Shown: positions 50,849-62,133 of the stretch, one piece after another
How positions within the stretch are numbered: the first letter of the stretch is position 1
Layout of the letters: every line of letters begins with the position of its first letter
DNA from: Deinococcus psychrotolerans
GTDB taxonomy: Bacteria > Deinococcota > Deinococci > Deinococcales > Deinococcaceae
Assembly: GCF_003860465.1 (NCBI RefSeq)
Contig: NZ_CP034185.1
Coordinates: forward strand, 248,001-312,000
DNA: 64,000 nt
Direction of reading: 5' to 3'
The notes under the pieces: model-generated
What the model was told of the DNA's origin: nothing
Seen by the model: the letters and a program-made list of their open reading frames with translations, nothing else
The model's database searches: none
Position numbers and translations under genes: made by a program

Positions 50849-52927
50849 ATGACCCAATCCCCCACGCTCCCCCGTCCTATCCAAGTCGCCTCGCTCATTC
50901 AGGGGCAGTGGCACGCCGCAACAGGCGGGCAGGAAATCCGCGACGCCGCTTACGGCCAGCCCATCGCCTATGTATCCTCGGAAGGTGTGGACTTCGCGGC
51001 AGCCCTCAAATACGGGCGCGATGTCGGCGGGCGCAACCTCCGCAAGCTGGACTTTCACCAGCGGGCGCGGCTGCTGCGCTCTCTAGCGGCCTACCTCAAC
51101 GAGCGCAAGGCCGAGTTCAACGCCCTCTCGCACCTGACCGGAGCCACCCGCCGCGACAACCTCGTCGACGTTGACGGCGGCATCGGCACGCTATTCAGCT
51201 ATTCCAGCATGGCCCGCCGCGACCTGCCCGCCCAGAAGTTCGTGCTGGAAGACGATATCAATCTGCTCGGCAAGGGCGGCAGCTTCATTGGCCGCCACGT
51301 GCTGGTGCCGCGCGAGGGCGTGGCCGTGCACATCAACGCCTTTAACTTTCCAGTGTGGGGCATGCTGGAAAAGATCGCCCCCAACCTGATCGCGGGGGTT
51401 CCGGCCATCGTCAAGCCCGCCTCGCAGACGGCCTATGTGACCGAGGCGGTGGTGCGGGCCATTCACGAATCGGGCCTATTGCCGGAAGGAGCGTTGCAAC
51501 TTATCAGCGGCAGCACCGGCGACCTCTTCGAACACTTGCAGGAGCAGGACACCGTGACCTTCACCGGCTCGGCGGCCACCGCCAGCAAGCTGAAAGTCCA
51601 TCCGAACATCGTGCGCCGCAGCGTGCCGTTCAACACCGAGGCAGACAGCCTCAACTGCATCGTGCTGGGCCAGACGGTCACACCCGACGCGCCGGAATTT
51701 GCCCTGTTCGTGCGCGAGGTGGTCAACGAAATGACCAGCAAGGCGGGCCAGAAATGCACCGCCATCCGCCGGGTGATCGTGCCGCGTGAACGTGTGGAAG
51801 ATGTAACGCAGGCCATCCGCGAGCGCCTCAGCGGCATCACGATGGGCGACCCCAGCCGCGAGGACGTGCGGATGGGGCCGTTGGTGGGCGCGTCCCAGCG
51901 CGACGACGTGGCCGAGGTCTTGCGTCAACTCAAGGCCGAATCCGAAGTCCTGATCGGAGATGAGCGTCCCGAACTGCTCGGCGGCGACTGGGACAGCGGC
52001 GCGTTCATGGCCCCGACCCTGCTGCTGGCCGACCAGCCCCTCACCAACCACACCGCCCACGAACTGGAAGCGTTCGGCCCGGTTGCTACGCTGATGCCCT
52101 ACGCCGACCTGGACGAGGCCGCCGAACTCGCCCGCCTGGGGCGCGGCTCTCTGGCCGCCAGCATCGTCACCCATGACCGGCCCGAAGCCCGCGAGTTGTT
52201 TTTTGGCATGGCCTCCACCCACGGGCGCATTCTGATTCTCAACCGCGACGACGCCAAGGAATCCACCGGACACGGCTCACCCCTGCCGCAGCTCAAGCAC
52301 GGCGGCCCCGGCAGAGCGGGCGGCGGCGAGGAACTGGGCGGACTGCGGGCGGTCAAGCATTACCTGATCCGCACTGCCATTCAGGCCGATCCCACCACCC
52401 TGACCGCCATCACTGGCGAGTACGTGCGCGGCGCAGCCGTCACCGACGACGGCGTTCACCCGTTCCGCAAGAATTTCGACGAGCTGAAGGTGGGCGACAG
52501 CCTGCTGACCCCGCGCCGCACCATCACCGAGTCGGACGTGAGCGCCTTCGCGGGCCTCAGCGGTGACAGGTTCTACGCCCATACCGATGAGATCGCGGCT
52601 AAGGACAGCTTGTTCGGCAAGCGGGTGGCGCACGGCTACTTGGTGCTGGCGGCGGCGGCGGGCCTGTTCGTCGATCCCGGCGTGGGGCCGGTGCTGGCCA
52701 ATTACGGCCTGGAAGGACTCCGCTTCACCGAACCCGTCGGCTTTGGCGACACCATCCGCGCCCGCCTGACGGTGCAGAGCAAGACCGCCAAGGAAACGCG
52801 CGAAGGCGAGACGCCCACTGGAGTCGTCAAGTGGCATGTGGACGTGACCAACCAGAATGATGTGCTGGTGGCGACCTACAGCATCCTGACTCTGGTGGCG
52901 CGGAGCGCAAACGGGCCTGCCATTTAA
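50849..52927 (+). CDS. paaZ: PaaZ, oxepin-CoA hydrolase / 3-oxo-5,6-dehydrosuberyl-CoA semialdehyde dehydrogenase
   Basis: 692 aa fusion that opens the oxepin-CoA ring and oxidises the resulting aldehyde with NADP. Aldehyde dehydrogenase domain, residues about 10-520, with Glu264 and nucleophile Cys303 (GQKCTAIRR). C-terminal MaoC-type hydratase, residues about 540-685, with Asp573 and His578 in [17 protein letters not shown] lies upstream of the start. It belongs to the paa operon but is separated from paaD by the inserted element, whose hairpins might lower read-through. Confidence 0.96.
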   Translation: MTQSPTLPRPIQVASLIQGQWHAATGGQEIRDAAYGQPIAYVSSEGVDFAAALKYGRDVGGRNLRKLDFHQRARLLRSLAAYLNERKAEFNALSHLTGATRRDNLVDVDGGIGTLFSYSSMARRDLPAQKFVLEDDINLLGKGGSFIGRHVLVPREGVAVHINAFNFPVWGMLEKIAPNLIAGVPAIVKPASQTAYVTEAVVRAIHESGLLPEGALQLISGSTGDLFEHLQEQDTVTFTGSAATASKLKVHPNIVRRSVPFNTEADSLNCIVLGQTVTPDAPEFALFVREVVNEMTSKAGQKCTAIRRVIVPRERVEDVTQAIRERLSGITMGDPSREDVRMGPLVGASQRDDVAEVLRQLKAESEVLIGDERPELLGGDWDSGAFMAPTLLLADQPLTNHTAHELEAFGPVATLMPYADLDEAAELARLGRGSLAASIVTHDRPEARELFFGMASTHGRILILNRDDAKESTGHGSPLPQLKHGGPGRAGGGEELGGLRAVKHYLIRTAIQADPTTLTAITGEYVRGAAVTDDGVHPFRKNFDELKVGDSLLTPRRTITESDVSAFAGLSGDRFYAHTDEIAAKDSLFGKRVAHGYLVLAAAAGLFVDPGVGPVLANYGLEGLRFTEPVGFGDTIRARLTVQSKTAKETREGETPTGVVKWHVDVTNQNDVLVATYSILTLVARSANGPAI

Positions 52928-52959
52928 TTTGTGCGTTATGCTGTCCAAGCAAGAATAAG

Positions 52960-52974
52960 TTGAACCGAGTTCAA
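52960..52974. promoter_or_regulatory. Perfect palindrome upstream of the exported hydrolase
   Basis: TTGAAC-CGA-GTTCAA, 15 bases, in the 138-base gap after paaZ and about 90 bases before the hydrolase start. It may be an operator; its left arm could also act as a -35 box, but no good -10 box follows. Confidence 0.45.
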
Positions 52975-53065
52975 ACTGCGGCACGTTTTTAACCTTGCCG
53001 TGAGCGCGGCGTCTCTTTTCGTCTGCTGCGCTTACGGCCTTCCCATTCTTTGGAGGGTTCTCGCT

Positions 53066-54454
53066 ATGGCTCACACGCTCAAACGCCCGTTCGCCTTGGT
53101 CCTCACCGTCCTGCTCACTTGCTCGGCCAGTGTCAGCTTGGCCCAGACCGCTCCCGTTATGGGCAGCGCGTCTTACCCCGGCGAGGTGCGCCCCGACGCT
53201 CCAGCCCTCAGCGCACGCGGTCAGTACGCGGTGGGTGTGCGAACCATTTCGCTCGTCCGCAAAGATGTCCTCGACATTGCCAAGGCTGCCGCTGTCAGTC
53301 CTGCGCCCAACCCCCTGCCGCGCTATGACCGACCGCTGACGGTGGAAGTCTGGTATCCGGCCACCCTCGCTGCTGACCAGAGCCAGATGACCAGCTACAC
53401 CGATTACCTCGGCAGCGGCCCCGGCGATCCCAAGCACCCCGTGGTTGCGTTTCAGTTTCCAGGCCACGCCGCCCGCGACGCCGCTCCTAACGCGGCAGGC
53501 GGCAAATACCCGCTGGTCATCTTCTCGCACGGTTACCCCGGCAGCCGCTACCTGATGAGCTACCTCGCCGAGAACCTCGCCAGCAAGGGCTACGTGGTCG
53601 CCTCGATTGACCACACCGACAGCACCAACGCCGACAAGGCCGCGTTCGCCAGCACCCTGCTCAACCGCCCGCAAGACGACCAGGCCGTGCTGGACGCCGT
53701 GGCAGCCCTCTCGACTTCGGGCAGCGGCTTCCTGAACAATCTGGTGGATGCCAATAACATGGCGCTGCTCGGCTATAGCATGGGCGGCTACGGTGCGCTC
53801 AATTTCGCGGGTGCGGGCTTTGCCGATCAGGTGCTGGGCTTCGTGCCCGGTAACGCGCTCACAGCTCGGCAGCTCGGCCAGTTCACGGTTGACCCACGCC
53901 TCAAAGCGGTGGTGGCCTTTGCACCTTGGGGTGGAGACGCCGCCGTTAAAGGCATTGGAGTCAACAGCGGGGCCGAGTTCGGCTTCTGGAACAAAGAGGG
54001 GCTCGCCGCTGTCAAGGTGCCGACCCTGTTTCTGGTGGGCAGCCAAGATGACGTGGCTTACTACCAGAACGGCGTCAAGCCGTTGTTTGAAAATGCTGTC
54101 AATTCCGACCGTTACATGGTGGTCTACCAAAATGCCCGCCACAATGCCGCGCCTAATCCGCCGCCTGCGGCCAGCTACAGCAGCATCGACGACTATACGC
54201 ATTACTCCGAAGCGGTCTGGGATATGCAGCGTCTCAACAACCTCAACGAGCATTTCGTGACGGCCTTCCTCGATTACCGCCTGAAAGGCAAAACCGACGA
54301 GGCCGCTTACCTCAACGTGCCCACTCCGATTGCCCAGGACGGCAAGTACAGCCGCAACGCCGACGGCACGCTCAAAGCCGACGACACCTACTGGAAGGGG
54401 TTCCTCAACCGCACCGCGCTGGGGATCGAGTTGTACCACCTGAACGCCAAATAA
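53066..54454 (+). CDS. Exported alpha/beta-hydrolase (dienelactone-hydrolase / PAF-acetylhydrolase-like)
   Basis: 462 aa with a signal peptide ([20 protein letters not shown]), so periplasmic or secreted. Nucleophile elbow Ser in [12 protein letters not shown] near residue 240; [15 protein letters not shown] contains the oxyanion region; the acid is probably Asp in [12 protein letters not shown] and the His in NARHNAAP. The start at 53066 has TGGAGGG upstream; the open frame begins 22 codons earlier without a signal-peptide fit. The substrate is probably an ester or small polyester. A bidirectional terminator follows. Confidence 0.87.
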   Translation: MAHTLKRPFALVLTVLLTCSASVSLAQTAPVMGSASYPGEVRPDAPALSARGQYAVGVRTISLVRKDVLDIAKAAAVSPAPNPLPRYDRPLTVEVWYPATLAADQSQMTSYTDYLGSGPGDPKHPVVAFQFPGHAARDAAPNAAGGKYPLVIFSHGYPGSRYLMSYLAENLASKGYVVASIDHTDSTNADKAAFASTLLNRPQDDQAVLDAVAALSTSGSGFLNNLVDANNMALLGYSMGGYGALNFAGAGFADQVLGFVPGNALTARQLGQFTVDPRLKAVVAFAPWGGDAAVKGIGVNSGAEFGFWNKEGLAAVKVPTLFLVGSQDDVAYYQNGVKPLFENAVNSDRYMVVYQNARHNAAPNPPPAASYSSIDDYTHYSEAVWDMQRLNNLNEHFVTAFLDYRLKGKTDEAAYLNVPTPIAQDGKYSRNADGTLKADDTYWKGFLNRTALGIELYHLNAK

Positions 54455-54475
54455 GGGCGCTCGCCAGCTCAAAAT

Positions 54476-54516
54476 AAGAAGCAGGGTATTCCTCGAAAGG
54501 GGATACCCTGCTTCTT
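54476..54516. terminator. Bidirectional terminator between convergent genes
   Basis: AAGAAGCAGGGTAT (54476-54489) pairs with ATACCCTGCTTCTT (54503-54516), extended by CC/GG pairs around a short loop. On the minus strand the stem is followed by ATTTTG, on the plus strand by GTCT. It serves the exported hydrolase and the dehydrogenase that converge here. Confidence 0.88.
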
Positions 54517-54527
54517 GTCTACCTAAT

Positions 54528-55733
54528 TTAAGCCTGCTTCACCCCTTGCGCTGCCTCGCCCCACGGATTGAGCACCACCTTGATGCAGCCGTCGTGCTTG
54601 TCGCGGAAGGTCTTGTAGAGCTGCGGCGCGTCGGCCAGGGCGGCCCGGTGGGTAATCACGAAGCTGGGGTCGATGTCGCCTGCCTCGATGTGCGCCAGCA
54701 GCGGCCTGATGTAGCGGTGGGTGTGCGTCTGACCCATTTTGAAGGTCAGGCCCTTGGCAAACGCTGCGCCCAGCGGCAATTTGTCGACCAGGCCGCCGTA
54801 GACGCCCGGCATACTCACGGTTCCGCCCTTGGCGCAACTCAAAATCGCCCAGCGCAGCGCCGTAATGCGGTCAAAGGTCAGTTTCATCTTCTGCTGGGCG
54901 GTGTCGAGCAGCGCTCCGGGGCCGTGCCCGTGCGCTTCCAAGCCCACCGCGTCAATGACGTGATCGGGGCCGCGCCCGCCGGTGGCTTCCTTGAGGGCGA
55001 TCAGCACGTCCTCTTTTTCGTAATTGATGGTTTCTATTCCGGCCTCGGCCGCCAGCCGCAGGCGCTCAGGGAAGCGGTCAACGATAATCACCTTGGCCGC
55101 CCCGAGCATCTGGGCGCTGCGGGCGGCGAACTGGCCGACTGGCCCCGCGCCGAACACCGCCACCACGTCGCGCCCCCTGACGATATTGCAGTTCTCGGCA
55201 GCCTGATAGCCGGTGGGGAAGATATCGGTCAAAAACAGCACCTGCTCGTCGGGCAAGTCGGTCTCAATTTTGAAGCCGCCCACGTCGGCAAACGGAACCC
55301 GCACGTACTGGGCCTGTCCACCCGCGTAGCCGCCGTAGAGGTGCGAGTAGCCGAACAGGCCGCCGCCGCTGGTCGCGCCGTAGAGGGCCTCTGCCATTCG
55401 GTGATTGGGGTTGGAGTTGTCGCAGGCGCTGAACAGCCCGCGCTGGCAGTAATCGCAAGTTCCACAGGCGATATTAAACGGAATGACGACCCTATCGCCG
55501 ACCTTGAGCGTCTTAACATCGCGGCCCACTTCCACGACCTCACCCATAAACTCGTGGCCGAGAATGTCGCCCTTTTCCATGCTGGGAATAAAGCCGTCGA
55601 GCAGGTGAAGATCCGAGCCGCAGATGGCCGTCGAACTGACCCGCACGATGGCGTCGCTGGGCAATAGCAAGGTGGGGTCGGGAACGGTTTCTACGCTGAC
55701 GTGGTTGGTGCCTTGCCAGAGAACTGCTTTCAT
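54528..55733 (-). CDS. Formaldehyde-dehydrogenase-like zinc alcohol dehydrogenase
   Basis: 401 aa medium-chain dehydrogenase. Catalytic zinc: Cys in AICGSDLHL and GHEFMG. Structural zinc: cysteines in [17 protein letters not shown]. Nucleotide site [14 protein letters not shown]. The long insertion after the structural zinc and the [12 protein letters not shown] stretch place it with glutathione-independent formaldehyde dehydrogenase or dismutase relatives. It overlaps the SRPBCC gene by four bases (ATGA), so they are co-translated. Real substrate unknown. Confidence 0.9.
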   Translation of the reverse strand: MKAVLWQGTNHVSVETVPDPTLLLPSDAIVRVSSTAICGSDLHLLDGFIPSMEKGDILGHEFMGEVVEVGRDVKTLKVGDRVVIPFNIACGTCDYCQRGLFSACDNSNPNHRMAEALYGATSGGGLFGYSHLYGGYAGGQAQYVRVPFADVGGFKIETDLPDEQVLFLTDIFPTGYQAAENCNIVRGRDVVAVFGAGPVGQFAARSAQMLGAAKVIIVDRFPERLRLAAEAGIETINYEKEDVLIALKEATGGRGPDHVIDAVGLEAHGHGPGALLDTAQQKMKLTFDRITALRWAILSCAKGGTVSMPGVYGGLVDKLPLGAAFAKGLTFKMGQTHTHRYIRPLLAHIEAGDIDPSFVITHRAALADAPQLYKTFRDKHDGCIKVVLNPWGEAAQGVKQA

Positions 55734-56470
55734 TTCGCGCCTCCCGCTCTGCCGCTGCTTTGTCCCTGGGTGGTGGGCGCAAAACCGAGTTCCTGCTCGC
55801 GCTTGAAGCGCATCAAATCGTCTCTGAGCTGCTGAGCCGGTTCCTGTCCGGCGATGCGGGCGGCCACCACCCCAGCGGTGCCCAGCGGCGCACGGTACTT
55901 GAGCCGCACCACCACTTCGCTGCCGCGTCCGCCCGGTGCGGGCCTAAACAGAATTTCGCCGCTGTTGTCGATGCTGGAACCCGGCAGCGAGGCCCAAGCC
56001 AGCCGCTTACCCGGCTCGTCGGCGGTGATCTCGGCTTCCCAACTGACGCTGCCCAGCGGAGCCTTGACCGTCCAGCGCGAACGCTTCTCACTCAGCACCA
56101 CCACGCTCTGAAGGTGGCTCATCAAATTTGGCAGCTTATCGAGGTCGCGCCAGACGTCGTACAACTCGGCCGCATTCTTGTTCACCGTGACCGCCTCGCT
56201 GATCAAAGTTTGGCCCGCGTTGTTTTGCTCCACCTTGATGGCAGTCGCCAGCGGATTGCTGCCGCGTACAGCCACAGCAGTCAGGCCCAAGCCGAGCCCT
56301 CCCACCAGCAGCCTGCGCCCTGCGCCGCCGCCCAAGCCCAAAATCAGCAGGCCAAGGCCCAGTGCACCGACGGCGACCCGCTCGGTGTCCTGCATCTGGC
56401 CGCCGTTGCCGCCCTGAAAAAAGGCCTTGCGGGCCGCTTCTTGAAAACCGCTCTTCTGAATATTGGTCAT
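55730..56470 (-). CDS. SRPBCC (cyclase/dehydrase-type) protein with membrane segment
   Basis: 246 aa. A Gly/Leu-rich hydrophobic region at about residues 33-70 can span the membrane twice. An SRPBCC (START-like) domain follows at about 88-225 ([20 protein letters not shown], then GSVSWEAEI), and a short Gly/Ser/Arg tail ends it. Such domains bind lipids or hydrophobic ligands. It is coupled to the dehydrogenase downstream by ATGA, a pairing that suggests a shared substrate or membrane stress role. GAGGAG lies eight bases before the start. Confidence 0.82.
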   Translation of the reverse strand: MTNIQKSGFQEAARKAFFQGGNGGQMQDTERVAVGALGLGLLILGLGGGAGRRLLVGGLGLGLTAVAVRGSNPLATAIKVEQNNAGQTLISEAVTVNKNAAELYDVWRDLDKLPNLMSHLQSVVVLSEKRSRWTVKAPLGSVSWEAEITADEPGKRLAWASLPGSSIDNSGEILFRPAPGGRGSEVVVRLKYRAPLGTAGVVAARIAGQEPAQQLRDDLMRFKREQELGFAPTTQGQSSGRAGGAK

Positions 56471-56480
56471 AGTAAGCTCC

Positions 56481-56681
56481 TCATCCGTTCACCACTTCGC
56501 CGCCGTCGGGATGCAGCATCTGCTCACTGATCTGGCTCAAATCGTCCGATACCCAAAGCACATAAGCAGGTCGCCACCTCAGCGGCGGGAACGGTGGCTG
56601 GAGTTTGTCTAGGTCATGCCGAATATTGAGCCGCCTGACCGCCCCCCAAAAGGCGAGTTCTCCCACTCTCTGAAGGGACAT
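56481..56681 (-). CDS. Possible small protein of unknown function
   Basis: 66 aa open frame ending ten bases before the SRPBCC start, so it could head that operon. Composition is protein-like (RWRPAYVLWVSDDLSQISEQ, ends HPDGGEVVNG), with no signal peptide or known domain. There is no clear Shine-Dalgarno site or -10 box at its ATG. It could equally be chance open frame in GC-rich DNA. Confidence 0.4.
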   Translation of the reverse strand: MSLQRVGELAFWGAVRRLNIRHDLDKLQPPFPPLRWRPAYVLWVSDDLSQISEQMLHPDGGEVVNG

Positions 56682-56851
56682 TCAAGCGCCTGCTTAGATG
56701 CCGTTATGCTTTTCCAAATTCAGATGAAGCTCTGCTCAGAATTCAGCCCTACCTCAACGCCAGCTCAACAAAAATTGAGCCGCTTCCCACGGCTTCTCGG
56801 CCAGTTTTCTGCACAATGGGCAAGATCAACCGAGCGCTTCAGGAGGAAACA
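56682..56851. other. Intergenic region upstream of the DUF892 gene
   Basis: With the doubtful small frame to its left this makes a 380-base gap between divergent genes. It is richer in A and T than its surroundings near 56710-56775. I see the AGGAGG site of the DUF892 gene at 56841-56846 but no convincing promoter or repeat. Confidence 0.4.
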
Positions 56852-57364
56852 ATGGCACTCTTCGGATTAGGGATGAAAATGAACGACCTCAAGGACTTGT
56901 ACGTTGAGCAACTGCGAGGTCTGTATTCGGCGGAAACGCAACTCACCGAGGCGCTGCCCAAAATGGCCGACGCCGCCAGCACGCCCGAACTCAAGCAGGG
57001 CTTCACCGACCACTTGGTCGAAACCCAGCAGCAGATTCAGCGCTTAGAGAGCATTTTTGCCGACCTCGGCGAAGACCCGACCGGCCGCACCTGCAAGGCC
57101 ATGCAGGGTCTGGTCGCTGAAGGCAACGACATGATCAAAGAAAAAGCTGTGTCTGCCGTCAAAGACGCGGGTCTGATCGCCGCTGGGCAGCGGGTGGAGC
57201 ATTACGAAATCGCCGGATACGGCACCGTCCGCACCTACGCCGAGGTTTTGGGCTTCGGGCAGCACGCCGATTTGCTGGCGGCCAGCGAACAAGAAGAAAA
57301 AGACACCGATCAGAAGTTGACCCAGCTCTCCAAGCAGATCAATCTGGAAGCGGCCTCGGCTTAA
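56852..57364 (+). CDS. DUF892 (YciE-type) ferritin-like protein
   Basis: 170 aa helical-bundle protein of the PF05974 family. It opens with the family signature MNDLKDLYVEQLRGLYSAE and continues with EHYEIAGYGTVRTYAE, whose Glu and His residues are the metal-ligand type of ferritin-like folds. Members are induced by osmotic or oxidative stress and bind metal. The start at 56852 has AGGAGG five bases upstream; an upstream start at 56816 is less likely. A terminator follows directly. Confidence 0.9.
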   Translation: MALFGLGMKMNDLKDLYVEQLRGLYSAETQLTEALPKMADAASTPELKQGFTDHLVETQQQIQRLESIFADLGEDPTGRTCKAMQGLVAEGNDMIKEKAVSAVKDAGLIAAGQRVEHYEIAGYGTVRTYAEVLGFGQHADLLAASEQEEKDTDQKLTQLSKQINLEAASA

Positions 57365-57379
57365 AGAGTTTTGTGTTTC

Positions 57380-57414
57380 AGGGCGCTGGCTTAGAGAGGT
57401 CAGTGCCCTTTTTC
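57380..57414 (+). terminator. Intrinsic terminator of the DUF892 gene
   Basis: AGGGCGCTG (57380-57388) pairs with CAGTGCCCT (57401-57409) with one G-T wobble, followed by TTTTT. It overlaps the last codons of the convergent PucR gene, so the terminator and coding sequence share bases. Confidence 0.8.
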
Positions 57415-58599
57415 TACCGCTGAGAGCGCCAAGAACACCCGCGCCACAAATGCCGGTTCACCGAGTTTACCGCCCAGTACCTCTTCTATTCGGCTCAGGC
57501 GGTAGCGCAGGGTGTTGATATGAATGTTGAGTTCGGTGGCCAGCATACCCAGTGAACCGGCAAAACTCAGGTAGCGTCGCAAAGTTTCTTCCAACTTGCC
57601 GCCCGGATCGCTTCCCCGCAGTTGGGCCAACAGCTGCCCCGCGAGCGCCTGCGCTTCAGCGCCGTCCAGCAATGCCTGGAGTGGGTCGAGCCGCTCGAAT
57701 ACGATCAGACCCCGCGCCGCCCGCACGCTGCTGAGGGCTTGTTCGGCTTGTTCGAGAGCAGTGCTCGCCCGCGCCTGACTCGCCTGCGCCGCACTGACGC
57801 CCAACCGGAAATCCGTTTCGGTGGCGGCTCGCAGGGCGCTGAGCAGGCCCGCTGCTTCCCCCGCCGAGCCCTGACTGTCCCACAGCCAGATGGCTTTGTC
57901 GCCCCGCACCGTCGTCAAGCACTTCAGCCCCCTTTCCCGGAAGTAGCCCTCGCCCACGCCGCACAGGATGTCTAGGGCTGCGATGTGCGCTTCACGGCTG
58001 CGCTCGCTGCGGGGGAGCGGCTGGGCGAGCCTGAGCGCCGCCAGCGTGCACGGCTCATGCACAGACGCGCCGCTCACGTCGCCCGACAGCAGCGCTTCCA
58101 GCACCCGCTCGCCCACCCGCCGCCGAGACGCGCCCGCCGCCGCCGCTTGCAGGCGGGCCAGTTTGGCGAACTCCGCCGTCAGTCCAAACAGAACTGGCCA
58201 CTCGGCACCGGCCCAAAGATGCAGGCTGCCGATTGAGCGCCCTTCATACGTCAGGCGCTGCTCAAAGTGCTGGTCACCGCTGGGCGTTCCGGCTCTGGCC
58301 ACCGTATCGCCCCAGCTTGAGCGCAACTCCGCCTGCCCACCCGTGACCAGTGCCAGCCACTGCACCAGCTCCCGCTCTGGGCGGTGGCTTTGCAACGTGG
58401 CTGCCAGCGAGGTCAGCAGCGAAGCGGCGGCGGGCAGACTTTGAAGGCTTTCCTGTGCCAGCAAGCGCAAGGCAGCCGCTCTCAGGGCCGATCTGGGGGC
58501 GCTTGGCAGGAGCCTCTGGGCTTCTTCGAGCGTTTGAAAATGGGCTTCCTCTTCCGCTGGAATGCAGAGGGCTGAGCGCAGGGCATTGAGGCTGGGCAT
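57400..58599 (-). CDS. PucR/CdaR-family regulator, probable hpa regulator
   Basis: 399 aa. The C-terminal PucR helix-turn-helix is clear (LRRYLSFAGSLGMLATELNI, then HINTLRYRLSRIEEVLG), preceded by a GGDEF-like central region typical of the family and an N-terminal sensory part. It is divergent from the 4-hydroxyphenylacetate operon with 115 bases between starts, so it probably activates those genes with an aromatic effector; this rests on position. TAGAAT lies seven bases before its ATG with no Shine-Dalgarno site. Confidence 0.85.
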   Translation of the reverse strand: MPSLNALRSALCIPAEEEAHFQTLEEAQRLLPSAPRSALRAAALRLLAQESLQSLPAAASLLTSLAATLQSHRPERELVQWLALVTGGQAELRSSWGDTVARAGTPSGDQHFEQRLTYEGRSIGSLHLWAGAEWPVLFGLTAEFAKLARLQAAAAGASRRRVGERVLEALLSGDVSGASVHEPCTLAALRLAQPLPRSERSREAHIAALDILCGVGEGYFRERGLKCLTTVRGDKAIWLWDSQGSAGEAAGLLSALRAATETDFRLGVSAAQASQARASTALEQAEQALSSVRAARGLIVFERLDPLQALLDGAEAQALAGQLLAQLRGSDPGGKLEETLRRYLSFAGSLGMLATELNIHINTLRYRLSRIEEVLGGKLGEPAFVARVFLALSAVEKGH

Positions 58600-58645
58600 T
58601 GGTTGAATTCTACAAACTGAGCGCTGATTTTTGTTGATTCAGCCC

Positions 58646-58674
58646 TTGTACAGGTTGGGATGGGCGCTTAAAGT
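58646..58674 (+). promoter_or_regulatory. Promoter of the 4-hydroxyphenylacetate operon
   Basis: TTGTAC (58646-58651), a 17-base spacer and TAAAGT (58669-58674). The leader is about 35 bases and ends in AGGAGG (58705-58710) just before the ATG. It is divergent from the PucR gene, and control sites for that protein are expected between 58600 and 58650. Confidence 0.75.
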
Positions 58675-58714
58675 GAGCCAAAGACAATTTGCTTCGTTCA
58701 ACTCAGGAGGTTCA

Positions 58715-60250
58715 ATGACTGCCGTACCTTCCCCCAAGCCCGCCGAGCAACTGCGCCAAACCCTTTTCAAGCGCCGCCTCAAGCACTTCATCGGCGGCGA
58801 GTGGCAAGACTCTGCCAGCGGTGAGACGTTTGAAGTCCACACGCCCACCGACAACTCCCTGCTGACGGTGGCAGCCAGCGGAGACGCCCGCGACATTGAC
58901 CGCGCCGCACAGGCCGCCTGGGACGCTTTTCCCGCCTGGAAAGCGCTGGACGGTAAGGCCCGCCGCAAACTGCTCTATAAAGTCGCCGCCTTGATAGAAG
59001 AACGCGCTGAGGAGCTGGCGCTGGCCGAGAGCATGGACACCGGCCAGGCCATCCGCTTCATGAAGTCGGCAGCCGTGCGGGCCGCCGAGAACTTCCGCTT
59101 TTTCGCTGACCGCGCAGAGGCTGCCCAGGACGGGCTGAGCCTGCCCACCGCCGGATTTTTGAATTACACCCTGCGCCAGCCGATTGGCCCCGTCGGGATC
59201 ATCACCCCCTGGAACACGCCCTTTATGCTTTCGAGCTGGAAGATCGCGCCCGCGCTGGCGTCCGGCTGCACGGTGGTTCACAAGCCCGCCGAATGGAGTC
59301 CGGTGACGGCCACGCTGCTGGCCGAGATCATGCACGAAGCCGGAATTCCGGCGGGCGTCATCAACCTCGTCCACGGCTACGGCGAAACGGCGGGCAAGGC
59401 GCTCACCGAGCATCCCCACATTAAGGCGATTGCTTTTATCGGCGAGAGCAGCACTGGCAGCCTGATTCAGAAGCAGGGGGCCGACACCCTCAAGCGGGTG
59501 CATCTGGAACTGGGCGGCAAGAATCCGGTGGTGGTGTTTGCCGACGCCGATTTAGACCGCGCTCTGGACGCCGCCGTGTTCATGCTCTACAGCCTCAACG
59601 GACAGCGCTGCACCTCTTCAAGCCGCTTGTTGGTGGAACGCAGCGTTCACGACGACTTCGTAAAGAAGCTGGCTGAGCGCGTCTCCAATATCAAAGTGGG
59701 CGACCCGCTCGACCCTGCCACCGAGGTTGGCCCGCTGATTCACCCGCGCCAGTTCGAGAAAGTGTGCAGTTACTTCGACATCGCCAAGCAAGACGGCGCG
59801 ACGGTGGCGGTGGGCGGTGAGCGCATCGGGGCAGTGGGCAACTATGTGCGCCCGACGCTGTTCACCAACGCCCGCAGCGACATGCGGATTGCTCAGGAAG
59901 AAATCTTCGGCCCGGTGCTGACGGTTATTCCTTTTGAAGACGAAGCCGACGCCCTCCGCATCGCCAACGACGTGCCTTACGGTCTGGCGGGCTACTTATG
60001 GACGAACGACCTGACCCGCGCCCACCGGTTCGCGCAGGGCCTGGACGTGGGTATGATCTGGGTCAACTCGGAGAATGTGCGGCACCTGCCCAGCCCGTTC
60101 GGCGGCATGAAAGCCAGCGGCATCGGGCGCGACGGCGGCGATTACAGCTTTGATTTTTATATGGAAACGAAGAATATCGCCGTGAATCTGGACGGGCACC
60201 GGGCGGCGAAATTGGGCGTGGAGCAGCCGCGATCAGAAAAAGGAAATTAA
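58715..60250 (+). CDS. hpaE: 5-carboxymethyl-2-hydroxymuconate semialdehyde dehydrogenase
   Basis: 511 aa aldehyde dehydrogenase with Glu265 (HLELGGKNP) and nucleophile Cys299 (NGQRCTSSSR). It oxidises the ring-cleavage product of homoprotocatechuate with NAD. Within the large family the substrate is set by its neighbours HpaB, HpaC and HpaD. The start at 58715 has AGGAGG four bases upstream; the frame is open 28 codons further back into the promoter. First gene of the operon. Confidence 0.93.
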   Translation: MTAVPSPKPAEQLRQTLFKRRLKHFIGGEWQDSASGETFEVHTPTDNSLLTVAASGDARDIDRAAQAAWDAFPAWKALDGKARRKLLYKVAALIEERAEELALAESMDTGQAIRFMKSAAVRAAENFRFFADRAEAAQDGLSLPTAGFLNYTLRQPIGPVGIITPWNTPFMLSSWKIAPALASGCTVVHKPAEWSPVTATLLAEIMHEAGIPAGVINLVHGYGETAGKALTEHPHIKAIAFIGESSTGSLIQKQGADTLKRVHLELGGKNPVVVFADADLDRALDAAVFMLYSLNGQRCTSSSRLLVERSVHDDFVKKLAERVSNIKVGDPLDPATEVGPLIHPRQFEKVCSYFDIAKQDGATVAVGGERIGAVGNYVRPTLFTNARSDMRIAQEEIFGPVLTVIPFEDEADALRIANDVPYGLAGYLWTNDLTRAHRFAQGLDVGMIWVNSENVRHLPSPFGGMKASGIGRDGGDYSFDFYMETKNIAVNLDGHRAAKLGVEQPRSEKGN

Positions 60251-60251
60251 A

Positions 60252-60626
60252 GTGGCCGCGCTCGAACATGTTGCTCTCAAGGCTCTCAATCTGGAACGTA
60301 CCGCAGATTTTTATCAGGCACTGGGAGCGGTGATCTCGCGCCATGATGAGGGACGTAGATTATTTGCTGAGTTCAGCAGCGGCAGTCGGCTCATCTTCGA
60401 CGCAGTTGCGACGGCTCCAGACCCCTCTGCTTTGACTTATCTGGGCTTGGAACTTGATTCTGAATGCGAGGTCGATGACTTGATCGCTTCTCTGACAGAC
60501 CAATCTTCCGGCGTTCAGGATATGCGTCAAGACTACCGACAGAAAACTGGGCCTTACGGCTTTTTCGTGACCGACCCCGATGGTTATCTCATCAAAGTTT
60601 TCAAGTACCACAATCAGGAGGAGTGA
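60252..60626 (+). CDS. Glyoxalase/VOC-superfamily protein in the hpa operon
   Basis: 124 aa single-module vicinal-oxygen-chelate protein: [20 protein letters not shown] at the start and [20 protein letters not shown] at the end. It starts with GTG one base after the hpaE stop and ends one base before hpaB. Not part of the standard 4-hydroxyphenylacetate pathway; it may be a small isomerase, an accessory to the dioxygenase or a detoxifier. Function unknown. Confidence 0.8.
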   Translation: MAALEHVALKALNLERTADFYQALGAVISRHDEGRRLFAEFSSGSRLIFDAVATAPDPSALTYLGLELDSECEVDDLIASLTDQSSGVQDMRQDYRQKTGPYGFFVTDPDGYLIKVFKYHNQEE

Positions 60627-60627
60627 C

Positions 60628-62125
<1,498 letters not shown>

Positions 62126-62133
<8 letters not shown>

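Noticed and set aside
52277..54472. 731-codon open frame on the minus strand opposite paaZ and the exported hydrolase
   Set aside because: It spans two unrelated genes with clear domains on the other strand; its His/Gly/Arg/Val-rich composition is the usual shadow of GC-rich coding DNA.
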